DNA from: Ailanthus altissimus
Lineage: Eukaryota; Streptophyta; Magnoliopsida; Sapindales; Simaroubaceae
Length of the DNA stretch: 64,000 nucleotides
Direction of reading: 5' to 3'
Assembly: GCA_946807835.1 (NCBI GenBank)
Contig: OX327697.1
Span: 16,316,001 to 16,380,000, forward strand
Made by a program: the position numbers and the translations under genes. Under the pieces are notes generated by a model. That model was not told the DNA's origin and did not search any database. It worked only from the letters and a program-made list of their open reading frames with translations. How positions within the stretch are numbered: the first letter of the stretch is position 1; the number at the start of each line of letters is the position of its first letter. This document shows positions 23,501 to 35,716 of the stretch, piece by piece.

Positions 23501-25600
23501 CTAAAGCATGTGAGACATATCTCGTATCCTTATACCTTCTAAGTGACTCTTAAAATTAGTAGCTGAAAGAGTCTTTGTAAAAAGATCAGTATGGTTATTC
23601 TGTGTCTTGATCTTTTTCACCATGACATCTCTTTGGTGAACGATCTAACTGATCAGATGGTATTTTCGTTCTATGTTCTTGCCTCTTTTACAATCTTTTG
23701 GCTCTTTAAAGTTTGGCTCTACACCGCTATCCATATTTGGAACAACTTCTATATCTGATAAGAATTTGCGGAGCCATACCTCCTCTTTAGCTGCTTTACA
23801 AGTCCCTATATATTTAGCTTCTATAGTGAATTCAACAATACATGATTGTTTTATACTTCTTCACACAATGGCTCTACCACAAAAATTAAACACCAATCCG
23901 AACATGGATTTTTCAGAATCTAAGTTAGATTGAAAATCAATGTATCCAATTGGAATCAAATTCATACCGAATATATAAGCATATAGTTTCTCATTCTCTA
24001 TAGATACTTGAGAATATGTTTTACTGCAATTGAGTGATCATATCTTGGATTAGATTGATATCGTCTGATTATACCTACGGAATAGCAAATATAAGGCCTA
24101 GTAACAATATAGCATATATTAGGCTACCTAATATGGAGGCATAGGGTGTCCGTCTTATATCATCTTCTTCTTGAGGTGTCTTAGGATATTGTGCCTTAGA
24201 CAAGTGAATTCCATGGTGAGAAGGTAAATGATATTTTTTAAAATTTTGCATAAAAAATCTTACAAGGATCTTATCTATGTACGATGCTTGAGACAAAGCT
24301 AAGAGTTTGTTCTTATGATCTCATATGAGTTGAATCCCACAAAACATAACTTGCTTCTCTCAAATCTTTCATTTTGAACGTGATTCCAACTTTCTGATCT
24401 TTCCCTTTAGTATGTATGCTAGATACCTTCATATGCAAAAATGTCACAAATACAGCTTCTAACCATTCAACAACTCTAAGGGTGTTTTAGAAATTGACTT
24501 AGATGGTACTATGTTAAGAATATACACAGTTGTTTACAATGCATATCCCCAAAATAAAGTGGGTAACAATAAAAAACTAAGCATAGATCTCACTATGTCT
24601 TGTAATATTCTATTTCTCCTTTTGGCAACTCTATTTTGTTATGGTATTCCTGAAGCAGTGAGTTGAGATATGATCCCATTCTCTTTTAAGTGACTCCAAA
24701 TTTAGCATCAAAATATTCACCTCATCGATCAAATCAAAGTGCTTTCAATGATTTATCGATTTATTTCTTGGCTTCGAGATAAAATTCTTTGAACTTTTCA
24801 AATGTTTCCAATCTTTTATGCATTAGATATACATAATTATAGTAAGAACAATCATTAAGAAAAGTGACAAAATATTATATCCTTCTCTAGCTTGTACATT
24901 ACTTGGACTACAAACATCCAAATGTACTTGTTCCAAATATTATTTGGCCTTGTTACCTTTTCTAATAAAAAGTCTTTTAATCATTTTATCTTCCAAACAA
25001 GATTCACAAACTTGTAAGGAGTAGACCGTTAAACTATTTAAAGGTCTGTCATTTACTAGTTGTTGTATCCTATTTAGGTTAATATGACCTAATCTAAGAT
25101 TCCAAAAAGAAATATTTCATGATCAGGAATCTTTTGTTTCTTAGATTTTAGTTGTTCCAACCTGAACATTTCAGTATTAAGCAGTATTTAAGTTTTCAGG
25201 TGTAGGATATAAAGACCATTCTCTAAACTAACAAGGCATATATTCAAACTATTTCTAGAAATAAAAACTGAATTATTATTAAAAGAAATAGAATAGCAAT
25301 ATTTTAAACATTTAAAGACTGAAATAAAATTTCGTCTAAAATTAGGAATATAATAAATATCTTGTAAAATTTAAAAAAATCCCTAAACCTAATCTTAACT
25401 ACTCTCATTGCTTAGCTGAAACAACGACCCTAGTACCCATTCGCATCATAAACTCTCTATCTATTAATGTTCATGAAGAATCAATTATTTGTAATGAAGA
25501 ATAGAAATGATTAGTGGCCTCGGAGTTAACTACCCAAAGGTATTCACTATCTTCCACTAAACAAGCTTCAAGAACAAGTAAATCATATTTACCTTTTTTT
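23500..25600 (-). pseudogene. Copia pol remnant with RT deletion
   Basis: On the minus strand, the GAG-pre-integrase zinc region (near 25000) is followed by integrase with a NRVAKRRNRILQDIVRSML block (24600-24660; family form NGVAERRNRTL) and FWGYAL. A frame at 24296-24075 then reads LSQASYIDKILVRF and PKTPQEEDDIRRTPYASILG, which is the C-terminal end of the RT region. The segment between, including the YVDD active site, is absent. RNase H traces continue to 23500. Stops are frequent. Confidence 0.75.
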
Positions 25601-25607
25601 AGCTCCT

Positions 25608-26162
25608 CTAGATACAAGGTGAAATTCCTCTTCTAGTCACCTTCGTTTTAACAATGGAAGCATTTTCCTTTTGCCTTGCCATTGTTGCTCTTGTTTTTCT
25701 TTTTTGGTTTGTCTTTTGATGAGCCACTTTCTTAGTTATTCCCCTTTTTGTTCTTGAAAGAGGAAGGCTCATTATTGGCAATATTGCCTCCCCTTGTTTC
25801 TCAATATTGATGGATTTTAAGGTTTGGAGCTCATTGAACAATTGAGTCATATTGAACGTAAGTTTATTCATGAAATAGTTGCTCGTAAATAGAAAGAAAC
25901 TCAGAGATAGAGTTTCCAAGATCATCCATACCTGCGTACATACACCCATCTTTTCCCCGTGAATCTCAGCTTCATTAAAATGAGCAATCATTTTAACTAC
26001 ATACTCATAAACTGGTGTTCCACTTTGCATCCTATCATTAATAATGGCTTTCGCCGCATCATATCGGGATTTCTCAAAAGGCTGCCCAATATTATCTGAA
26101 GTGAATCTCACATTTCTTTTGTGGTTTTCATCTTCATGCTTACTCTTAAGAAATTGAGACAT
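25608..26162 (-). pseudogene. Copia gag remnant, minus strand
   Basis: The 184-residue frame reads RYDAAKAIINDRMQSGTPVY, then YVVKMIAHFNEAEIHGEKMG, TQVWMILETLS, NKLTFNMTQLFNELQTLKSI and a basic tail, the UBN2-type gag of plant copia elements. The N-terminal third lies upstream, and the CCHC zinc knuckle expected after the basic tail is not readable. It is the longest open piece of this element but is truncated at both ends. Confidence 0.8.
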
Positions 26163-27167
26163 ACTTGCTAATAGGTAGAAATGGGCTTTTTCATTGGCTT
26201 TAAGCCAACGATCATATTGCTCTTTAGCTTTTGTAAAACATTAAGAGCAAACCTTAGAGAGCAGTGATTAGTGAGGACAAACTTTTGGTTCTCACAGATA
26301 GGCTTGGTAACGAAAGCAAAGCCGTTACGAGACCCCAGTTAAATCTAAGGTGGTTAAACTAACAATGCAGACCATATGTCAAATTGTCATTTAACCATCT
26401 ATCACTTACTATTTTATGTATAGAATTTTTTTCTTATAAAATATCTCATATTTTATAATCCTAGTAAAAATTATTCCTCCTAGTCAATTGTTGATCATTA
26501 GGTTTATTCTAAGTGGTTTTAAATCTAAACCTATGAACACTTAAATAAATTATCATATTTTTACATTAAAAATCTAATTTATTATGAATAACTAAAACAT
26601 AATAAACTATTTAATATACTTAGTTAGTACAATGTGAATTTATTAATTTAATCTAATTAAATCTAATTCACATTATTTATTCCAATTATAGAATTAATTA
26701 ATTTTAATCAAATTAAAATTAATATCCTATTAGATTAATTAAAGCTATTTTAATTATGTATAATAGTTAATTGAAATACTGTGTGTCGATTTATTAAATC
26801 TAAACTAAAACTATTTTAGCAAAGAAATAAAATGATGACACATGTATTCAAGGTATATTATAATGCATTAAGTAGGCACATCTTAGATCTAAATGACATG
26901 TTATAATACATGGACATATTTTTTGATATATATCATCATATGAAATAAAATATAAAATATTAATTTTTACCGAGTCTTTTGAATTTCTAGAGAAAAAATA
27001 AAATACAAAAACTAAAAAACAATCTTGAATTTCTTACAACTTTTTCTTCTTGAATACTCTTTAACATCCTAATAAAATACAATTATATCTCATATAATTG
27101 TATTTTATTATATCTCCTTAAAAAAATTAGATATCATAAAATAATTTTTTTATTTGTCTGTCGGGCT

Positions 27168-27345
27168 TTGTTGGGGTTGTCAAGTGACTGCATCAGCTAC
27201 TGTTCAAAACAGTGGCTGTTAGCACTGCCATTGGTCTGGCTTGTGGCTGTGCTGCTTTTATTGCGTAGGTGGCGTGGCCTGCTTTACAAAAGGAGAGGTA
27301 GGCCTTCTGCTAGCAGAATTAATAGCTCCCTTTATGGGAACCAAT
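27168..27345. other. GC-richer insert in the copia leader
   Basis: This stretch (GGCTGTTAGCACTGCCATTG and so on) is clearly richer in G and C than the leader around it and abuts the poly-T side of the SINE-like block. I do not recognise it. An open frame here (27168-27470, 100 residues) has no coding signature. Confidence 0.3.
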
Positions 27346-27600
27346 TTTTTTTTTCTTATTGCATTACATTACAATTTGTTATATCTCAGAATTACATCTT
27401 AAGTGCTTTTACAATACTAGTACAACTTAGAATTACAATTGCTACAACACTAGAAATAACAGTCAACTAATTGCCTTCACAAATTGGAGGAATGAAAAAT
27501 GTCTTGGTCCTTTCTCTGGATTCGAACCCCTAACATTAGGTCAATGGGTGCATAAGCTATGCCACTAGGGTAAGCAATTGGGTGTGAGAGCCACTTTCTT
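27346..27600 (-). mobile_element. Candidate tRNA-derived SINE
   Basis: On the minus strand, a B-box-like GGGGTTCGAATCCAG (27530-27516) lies about 35 bp after an A-box-like TAGTGGCATAGCTTATG (about 27567-27551), and an A-rich tail follows at 27354-27346. Spacing and order fit a pol III tRNA-derived SINE, but the A box is imperfect and I could not define target duplications. Confidence 0.45.
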
Positions 27601-27911
27601 TTTGTCTTTTATGGTTTGACAAAAAACACTATTGTCTTCTTCCTCTCCGTGCTTCGCAAAATTGCCATGATTCCAATTTTTTTTAATATTACAATAAAAA
27701 ATCATATGCCTTTTATGACTTTTATAAAAATTGATCTAATCAATTCTAAATTTAAAAGACCATATAATTAACCATCAATATTATCGGTCCATACAATAAT
27801 TTATAACCATTCATCCCATGAATAAAAATATAATAACTATTAATATGTGTGTAACCATCAAGAACACAAAATATAAAATTTTCAATTGCTAAATTGAAAT
27901 AGATATGAGTC

Positions 27912-27927
27912 TACCTCTAATACTAAT
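27912..27927 (-). other. Degenerate primer binding site
   Basis: Directly after the LTR on the minus strand the sequence reads ATTAGTATTAGAGGTAG, a mutated form of the copia TTGGTATCAGAGC site. Confidence 0.6.
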
Positions 27928-29292
27928 TGTAGAAACGATTTTAAAAATTTGTTATGTCTATTTTAATTTAGCAATAATAGTGTATAAAAAAATAAGTCAA
28001 TTCGCGAATTTTCAATGGATGTTCTCTTTTAACACTAACAGATCTTCTACGTTATATCTCCCACCAATGAACTACTTGTGTGAGCGAGTTTATTAATTAT
28101 GAAAGATCTAATTTTTGTATTCTTAAGTTAATTCTCTTTAGAAAAAATTTAGCCCAAAGAAACACATAAGAAGAATACGTAAAAAAATTGATTCTAAAAT
28201 CCTCTTTTTATAGTGTAAGTATCTTTGTTTAATCTGAACTCTAAATCTTAATAGGATAAGGATAAAATAATATCCTTATATTATTCTGATTTAGATAATT
28301 AAAGAATAAATATATTATTTAATATTATCTTTTTTTAAATAATTTAGATAATTCATAATTATCCAAATAATTTAATTATCTAATTATTTAATTTAAATAA
28401 ATAGTCTAATTATTTATTTAATTTCATAACTATTATGAATTGAGCCAATCCATTTAATAATCATTTCATATAGATCAATCATTTACAAGTGTTAAAAAAT
28501 TAGACTTAGGTCGAGTGTCTGTTAACCTCTCTAATTATATCTTTATCCTTGATCCATATTGATCCTCTTTTGAAAATTTAATTTGTGAAATTCACAATTT
28601 TATTATTTTTTTTAACTCAAAGAAAATTGAGCACTCATTATGTTCAAGACTAGAATCAATTATCAAGGGAACAACTTATCTAACTTGTTTTTAAAAGGCG
28701 TAAATTCCATATATGTGAGAAATATTCTCAACCATCTATTTTGTTATATTTATAAAATATTTAGTAATTGATTGAATATATTTTATAGTTCTCTTGTAAA
28801 TTAAATAACATAACTTAATGAATATGAGTTCATTAATCACTTAAGATTACCATTAACCCATATATGATTATATTGTGATAAAATAAATTCCTTTTACTAA
28901 CGACGATTAACAGAGAATTAATTTTATCGGGATCCTGTCCTATATAGTTAACATTATACAAAGTAACTCTATGTTCTATGTCACCACATAGAATGATATG
29001 GACTAGACTATTATATAAAATATACAAATGGACGGCACTTATAATCTATCAAATGAAGTTTCTATCTTCATTCAGATTAAGGACTAAGTTAGATTATCAT
29101 GCTTAATTTTAATCATTTTATTTATAACTATTATATACTAAGTTTAAGCTAACATATAAGAATATAGGAATTTCATGATATTTAAATAAAAACAATCAAA
29201 GTTACAAACTCAAAATTGAATGAATAACTTTTATTATTTATTTTTAACAATATCTAAATAAAAATAATCATGCTTATAGCACACTTTCAACA
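27928..29292 (-). repeat. 5' LTR of the minus-strand copia element
   Basis: This 1,365-bp LTR runs from TGTAGAAACG (plus sense) to ACACTTTCAACA and is followed by the TTTAA duplication. It is shorter than its partner because of a deletion near 28440. Confidence 0.9.
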
Positions 29293-29297
29293 TTTAA

Positions 29298-29951
29298 ACC
29301 ATGTGTAATATCTTCAATATGAGTGTAGTTTTAATGGATATATTCTTTTAGCTACATCCACAACAAGAATAAATGTAATAATCCTATCAATAATTGTTAT
29401 CGTCAAAATCATGATTCTAAGAATTTCAAGGTTAATAATCTCCCATTTTTTATGATGAAAGTCATTGGCAGCAATAAATAAATAAATAGTAGAGTAAATG
29501 ATCAATAAAGATTAAGTTAAGTTCCTTTCCTTAATCTTAGGAAGATTGTAAAAAAAGGATATAACTATAATTTGATCAAAATGAATAACTGGTAACTAAA
29601 TATTTAGTTTTAAGCTTAAGATACCAATTATAAAATAGTATAGATACCAATCAAAGAATTAAAGACATACAAACTCATTAAATCATTTATCCTATATATG
29701 CTAAGAATAAATCAATTATGTTTCACATGAGTTTAGATATGATAAAATAAGAATAAGAAAAATATGTACATAATTGGCAACTAGTTATCTACCCCTTTGT
29801 CATCATGAAAATGGGAAGAAAAGGAGGCAACAATAATAATGAGATTAAACATGAAAAGACCTATGTAATTAAAGAGAACAAATTAAATTTAAGTTAGTTC
29901 TAAATAAATCAATTTATGGAAACAAATTATTAGAAACCAACAAAAGAAGAC
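29298..29951. other. Unassigned spacer between two elements
   Basis: AT-rich sequence lying between the TTTAA of the copia element and the ATATT of the Athila-like element. I see no convincing ORF, LTR or repeat. Confidence 0.5.
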
Positions 29952-29956
29952 ATATT

Positions 29957-31443
29957 AGATATGAGCATATTTGTCATATATTTTTTATATTTTTATTTTG
30001 ATATTTTATTATTTTATGAGAATAAATAACTATTTATGTACATTATTATTTTTTATAGGGTCTTGAACGAAATTTAAAAAAATGATGTAAGAGTAGCAAA
30101 AACAGGGATTGAAATGCAAAGTTTTTAAAATATGGACTTGTCGCCCCAGTGCCATAAGAAGTTTTGCCCCACCATTAGAACAATGATTAAAATAAGAAAA
30201 TAAAAAGAAATGACCTGTTTAAGTCTCAGTCTGGCACCCCAGCACCATCTCTCCACCGCTCTAGTGATAGGCCAACACTCCGATGCCAACATCTTATCGC
30301 TTCAGCGGTGAGGCCATTTACACCTAGTGCCCTAGCGAAAGCAGCATAGCGCCCCAATAGTAGTGCGAGTCCTAGTTCGACGAGAATTGAGATTTTCAAG
30401 CTCATATCAATCCTTATAAAAGGCCACTCATCCCCAGCCTTTAAAAATTATCCAAGAGCACCCAAGAGCATCCAAGAGCACCCAAGAGCATCCAAGAGCA
30501 ATCCAAAAACATCAAGAATACAGAGCACAAGTCTTAGAGAGCAATTGAAGTTTAATTGAAGCAGCCATAGAGAGAGATTCAAGGCGTTTTCGGCATCAAG
30601 AGTTTCTTAGGTAGTGCAATCAAGACAAATTCGACGTCTATATCGGTTTGCTGTTGATTGTATCACGATTTCTTATTATTTTTGCCGCTGTTCTCTTGTA
30701 GCCATGAACTAAATTTTCTTTCTAGGGTTAATACTTGAACTCAATATGTGTGTTTAATTGTCATATCTTTTTAATATTAAATAAAATTAGTTCTTTGTTA
30801 TTTAAATTACTTATTCTTAATGCTTCAATATATCTGACCAATATATAGTGAATGAATTGATAATATTTTTAATAAACTCGAAAGAGTAATCATTATATTC
30901 AGACCTAGGTAATTTAATGCATGATTGTAGAGTAACATTCAATGTTACATATGCAAGTTTCAAATTAAGATAAGAATATACCTAATTGGCATGTATGATC
31001 AATAAGACTTAATCTTAATAAATCTTAATTTATTATAAGTACCATAAGAATATAGGTATTTGGTAAATTAAGGTATACTTGCATGACCTTGGAAGAGGCT
31101 TGTGAATACATTAGTGTCTTGATCAATAACAAAGATTAAAGGAATTAAATATTAGAGAATTAATCATTAGAAAGCATATTGAGGGATAGAATTGATCCTA
31201 GGTTTTCTCTATATCGCTATCACCTAAATCTCTTTACATTGTGTCATTGTTTTTATATTTTCTACTTTCATTCTTATATTTTTATTTTTCTGAATAATTA
31301 TTAGAAAGACATAATTTTAGTAATTGGTTGAAAAGAAGAAATTATTCCTGTGGGTTAGACATCTGACTTATTAAGTCTCTTTATTACTTGTATACGATAG
31401 TGTATACTTGCACTCAATTATAAGATATAGAAATATTGCATCA
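29957..31443 (+). repeat. 5' LTR of the Athila-like element
   Basis: It is 1,487 bp and ends in AATATTGCATCA. A TATA box (TATAAAAGG) lies near 30415. Just downstream, at about 30443-30505, an 11-bp unit of the form CCAAGAGCAYC is repeated about five times, while the 3' LTR has about two. A GC-rich block with GCCCCAG/GCGCC motifs lies at 30130-30370. Confidence 0.92.
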
Positions 31444-31449
31444 AGTTTT

Positions 31450-31466
31450 TGACACCGTTGCCGGGA
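31450..31466 (+). other. Primer binding site, tRNA-Asp type
   Basis: TGACACCGTTGCCGGGA follows six bases after the LTR. It differs slightly from the TGGCGCCGTTGCCGGGGA site of Athila-group elements. Confidence 0.8.
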
Positions 31467-31569
31467 ATAATATTTTATTTTTGTCAATATTAATATTAAT
31501 CATTCTAGTTTTTACTTTAGTTTTTTTTTCTAAACTTAGTTTTTTTTTATATATTTTCTTTTAAGGTAC

Positions 31570-33100
31570 ATGCTAAGATCGAAAAGTGAAGACTTGATTG
31601 TTTTTTATTTAAAAATTAAAAGAACTGTAAGAATAATTAGAAGAGAGCAAAATCAAGTGAATACCGTGGAAGATCAAGTACCAATTGCACTAAACAATAA
31701 AGCAAGACCATTAAGAGAATATGATGTTCCCCTAATTAATGGAATCCATTCAAGCATTCAAAGACCAACTGTTCAAGCTAACAACTTCGAGATCAAGCAA
31801 AGAACAATTCAAATGCTCAAGGATTCGATGCAATTTATTGGACTGCCCAATGACAATCCAAACATGTACATCATCAACTTCTTGGAGATATGTGACACAT
31901 TCAAGTACAATGAGGTATTCAGTGATACAATCTGATTAAGATTATTTCCTTTCACCTTGAGAGAGACAAGGAAAAAAGTTAGTTACTATCACTTCCATCT
32001 AGATCTATAGCAACATGGGATGATCTTGCACAAAAGTTCATCGCCAAATTCTTTCCACCTGCTAAAACTGCCAAAATAAGGAACGACATCACATTATTCC
32101 TACAACTAGATGGAGAATCTCTTTATGAGGCATGAGAGAGATACAAAGATATACAAAGAAAATATCCTCATCATGAGGTTCCAAAGTGGTTGCTTGTACA
32201 AATATTCTACAATGGATTAGCTGATCAATTCAAAACAATAGTAGATGCTGCAACTGAAGGAGCACTAATGAACAAATCCACTGATAAAGTATATGATCTA
32301 CTAGATGAGATGGTGTGCAATGCCTATCAATGGCCCACCGAAATGTCCATCACAAGAAAGATCGTTGGATTACACGAAGTAGACACTTTGACCACATTAT
32401 CCGCTCAAGTCAATCTCTTGACCAAACAATTAAGCAACTTGAGAGTTAATGCCGTCAAGAATTAACCCATCACTTATGATTTCTATGGAGACAACCATGC
32501 TAACGGGCAATACATAGATATAGAACAATATATAGGAAACTTCAACTGCAACAACCCTAATTCAAAGTTTTATAATCCAGGATGGAGAAATCACTACAAC
32601 TTCTCATGGAGCAACAATAATCAAGGACATCATTCTAAATCTTCTCTCCTGGCTTTCGATCGAAAATCTAGCAAGAGAAAAAACCAGACATAGAAGACAT
32701 GTTCTTACAATATATGAAGAAAATGGATGCACTCCTTCAAAGTCAAGCAGCTTTATTTAGAGCATTGGAGAATCAAGTAAGACAACTCGTTGCAGCAATG
32801 AACAATCGCCCTCTAGGAACCTTACCAAGCAACACTGAAGTCAACCCAAAAGGAGAACACTGCAAAGCTGTTACATTAAGAAATGGAAAAGAATTACAAA
32901 TTAACATGACTTCAACACAACAAACACAAGCAGATAAAGAATAGGAGATCACACAAAAGAAAGATAAAACCTCAACAAAGAAGAAAGAAAATGATATAAA
33001 GCCACCAAATGAGCCAACATACCATCATCCACCACCATTTCCTCACAGGCTACAAAAGAAAAAAATAGATAAGCAATTTCCCAAATTCCTTGAAATTTTT
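31570..33100 (+). pseudogene. Athila-like gag
   Basis: Landmarks in order: SEDL and VEDQVPIAL, REYDVPLINGIHSSIQ, NFEIKQRTIQML, LPNDNPNMYIINFLEICDTF (31570-31935), IRLRLFPFTLR in another frame, FYNGLADQFKTIVDAATEGA (from 32199), LLDEM...YQWP (near 32310), a degraded zinc-knuckle region (YDFYGDNH where CxFCGGxH is usual, near 32475), YNPGWRNHYNFSW (32570) and the C-terminal ALENQVRQLVAAMNNRPLGT (32760-32830) and VTLRNGKEL blocks. It has at least three frame changes and several stops. Confidence 0.85.
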
Positions 33101-33125
33101 AAGAAATTACACATAAATCTTCCTT

Positions 33126-34110
33126 TTGCAGATGCACTATGTAAAATTTATAAAAGATATTCTATCAAGAAAAAGGAGAATAGATAACTTTGAGACCGTA
33201 GCATCAATAAAGGAATGTAGTACCATCCTACAGAAAAAGCTACCACCAAAGCTCAAAGATCCGAGAAGCTTCACCATACCATGCAAGATCGGGAACTATG
33301 ACTACGAAAAAGCACTATGTATCCTCTGAGCTAGCATCAACCTCATGCCATTATGTATCTACAACAAACTGGGATTGGGAGAAGCTAAGCCAACAAATAT
33401 CACACTCTAACTAACAGATCGCTCTCTCATATATCCTAAGGGAATCATTGAAGATGTCATAGTTAAAGTTGATAAATTTATCTTCCCAGCCGACTTCATT
33501 GTACTATATATAGAAAAAGATCATGAAATCCCCATCATCTTGGGCTGGCCTTTCTTAGCTACTGGAAGAACATTAATAAATGTTCAGAAATGAGAACTCA
33601 CTATGAGAGTTCAAAATCAAGAAGTAACTTTTAATGTTTTCAAAGCTATGAAGTTCCCCAATGACATCGATGACAATTTAAGCCATGATGAAATAGATCA
33701 AGATATACAAAAGGTCTTTAACATTCATTCTATTCAAGATCACTTAGAATACACCATCATCAATGGAGAACAAGTAAAGAATCATGACGCAAAGGAGTAT
33801 GTGAGCACACTCAACAAAATGCCAAGGTATGAACTTTCTAGACCTAACTTTGAATCATTGGATAGACCCACAACTCTAGAGGCACGCACTAAACCCTCCA
33901 TAGAAGAACTACTTAAGCTAGACCTCAAATCTCTTCCAAGTCATCTAAGGTACGCATTCCTGGGAAACTCTTCTACTGTTCCAATTATTATTTCTAACGA
34001 TCTTAATCAGCAACAGGAAGAAAAAATTTTGAGAATTGTAAGAGAGCACAAATCTGCCATAGGATGGACTATAGTTGCATCAAAGGAATTAACCTTTCTT
34101 TTTGCATGCA
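33126..34110 (+). pseudogene. Athila-like aspartic protease and linker to RT
   Basis: The protease region reads KLPPKLKDPRSFTIPCKIG, then the active-site region CIL*ASINLMPL (about 33313-33350), where the family has CDLGASINLMPL: the catalytic Asp and the Gly are lost, with a stop in between. The flap-side IIEDVIVKVDKFIFPADF and the IILGWPFLATGRTLINVQ block follow. The open frame 33603-34166 carries the linker, including RVQNQEVTFNVFKAMKFPND and the pre-RT HKSAIGWTI. Confidence 0.85.
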
Positions 34111-34139
34111 CAAGATCCTACTTGAAGAATGACACAAGC

Positions 34140-35208
34140 CCACCATTGAACAACAAAGAAGGCTAAATCCAATCATGAAGGACGTAGTAAAGAAAGAGAT
34201 AATCAAGTGGCTTGATGCTGGAATCATCTACCCAAAATCTGACAGTTCGTGGGTAAGCCCGATCTAATGTGTACCAAAAAAGGGAGGATTCACGGTAATC
34301 ACCAATGAAAACAATTAATTGATACCAACACATACCGTCATAGGTGGGAGAATATGCATGAACTATCGCAAACTCAATAAAGCCACAAGAAAATATCACT
34401 TCCCACTACTTTTTATTGACTAAATGCTCGATCGACTTGCTGGACATGAATGCTACTGCTTCCTAGATGGATATTTTCGCTATAATCAAATAGTCATAGC
34501 TCCTGAATATCAAGAAAAGACCACCTTCACATACCTATATGGGACATTTGCTTTTAGAAGAATGCAATTCAGACTTTGCAATGCACCAGCTACCTTTTAA
34601 AGATATATGATGGCAATCTTCTTTGACATAGTAAAAGATTTCCTAGAGGTATTTGTGGATGGTTTTTTAGTCTTTGGGGATTTTTTTAATCAATGCTTAG
34701 AAAACTTGTCTTGCGTGTTGAAAAGATGTGAGGAGATAAATCTAGTACTAAATTGGGAGAAATGCCATTTCACGATCAAAGAAGATATTATTTTAGGACA
34801 CAAAATTTCTACTAAAGGGATAAAAGTTGACAAAGAAAAAATATACACCATAGAAAAACTGTCATCCCTCACCAATGTCAAAGAGGTTAAGAGCTTTCTT
34901 GGTCATGCAGAATTTTATAGAAAATTCATTAAAGATTTCTCCATAATCTTCAAACCTCTTTGCAACCTTCTTGAGAAAGATGTGCAATTCAATTTTGATC
35001 GAGATTGCATATAAGCCTTTGAAACCTTAAAGAAGAAACTCACAAATGCTCCCATCATTATCGCACTTGACTGGAGTCTCCCATTTGAACTCATGTGCGA
35101 TGCTAGCGACACAACTATAGGAGCAGTACTAGGCCAAAGAAAAAATAAGGTTTTTCACTCCATCTACTATGCTAGCAAAACCCTGAATGAAGCATAAGGC
35201 AACTACAC
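34140..35208 (+). pseudogene. Athila-like reverse transcriptase and N-terminal RNase H
   Basis: It reads LNPIMKDVVKKEIIKWLDAG, YPKSDSSWVSP, then CMNYRKLNKATRKYHFPL, CFLDGYFRYNQI, TFAFRRMQFRLCNAPATF and the catalytic region VFVDGFLVFG (about 34648-34677). The family motif is FVDDF, so the second catalytic Asp is Gly. A long open frame (34607-35014) covers the palm and thumb up to FLGHAEFYRKFIKDFS. RNase H starts with LMCDASDTTIGAVLGQ and YYASKTLNEA and then stops abruptly at about 35208. At least five stops are present. Confidence 0.85.
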
Positions 35209-35690
35209 CCAGTAGAACTTGAGTATAGAGTATACTGGGCTATCAAAGCTCTAAATTTTGATTCATTAGCAACTGGAGATAAAAGATACTTCAACTCAAT
35301 GTTATGAATGAATTTCGACTTCAAGCCTATAAGAATGCTAAGCTCTACAAAGAGAAGACCAAACGATGGCATGATCAAAGAATCAGCTCCTGGAACTTTC
35401 AACCAAAACAACAGGTATTACTATATAACTCAAGACTGAAACTTTTTTCAGGGAAGCTAAAATCAAGATGGTCTGGACCTTTTTGAGTACTCAAGGTATA
35501 TCCGCATGGAGCTATAGAGTTAGCAAATACAGAGACCAATCAACCCTTCAAAGTCAATGGACAACGAGTAAAGCATTATTGGGGAGGAGATTTCGATCAT
35601 CAACAATCCTCAATCACCATAAAAAAAAGTCCTAAAGTAGCATCACGTCAAGCTGATGACGTTAACTCAAGCACTACTTAAGAGGCAACC
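35209..35690 (+). pseudogene. Integrase C-terminal remnant joined to RNase H by deletion
   Basis: At about 35208/35209 RNase H sequence (NYT) runs directly into the integrase C-terminal part: PVELEYRVYWAIKALNFD, then [46 protein letters not shown] and LKSRWSGPF (to 35486), followed by KVNGQRVKHYWGGDF. The rest of RNase H, the HHCC zinc finger and the whole DDE core, more than 1 kb in a complete element, are missing. The pol end reads into the left flank of the MULE. Confidence 0.85.
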
Positions 35691-35716
35691 CAAGGTAAGT
35701 ATTATTATTATTAGTA

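Larger units (their letters stand above)
21789..29292 (-). mobile_element. Minus-strand Ty1/copia element with TTTAA target duplications
   Basis: It is 7.5 kb. LTRs are at 21789-23486 and 27928-29292, and TTTAA lies outside both (21784-21788 and 29293-29297). Read on the minus strand: primer site, leader with a SINE-like insertion, gag, GAG-pre-integrase, integrase, a short RT end, RNase H traces and polypurine tract. The LTR begins TGTTGGGAGTGTGTCCTA on the minus strand, a form common in plant copia elements. Nothing is intact, and most of RT is missing. Confidence 0.9.

Noticed and set aside
27168..27470. 100-codon hydrophobic open frame
   Set aside because: It crosses the poly-T and SINE-like block and has no family resemblance, so I consider it a chance frame.
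27516..27570. A tRNA gene on the minus strand
   Set aside because: B-box-like and A-box-like words are present, but the cloverleaf cannot be formed: there is no acceptor stem pairing and no anticodon stem. A tRNA-derived SINE fits better.
30443..30505. CRISPR-like array
   Set aside because: The repeats are 11-bp head-to-tail units with no spacers, in a plant LTR.
34163..34399. Minus-strand 78-codon frame
   Set aside because: Antisense shadow of the Athila-like reverse transcriptase.
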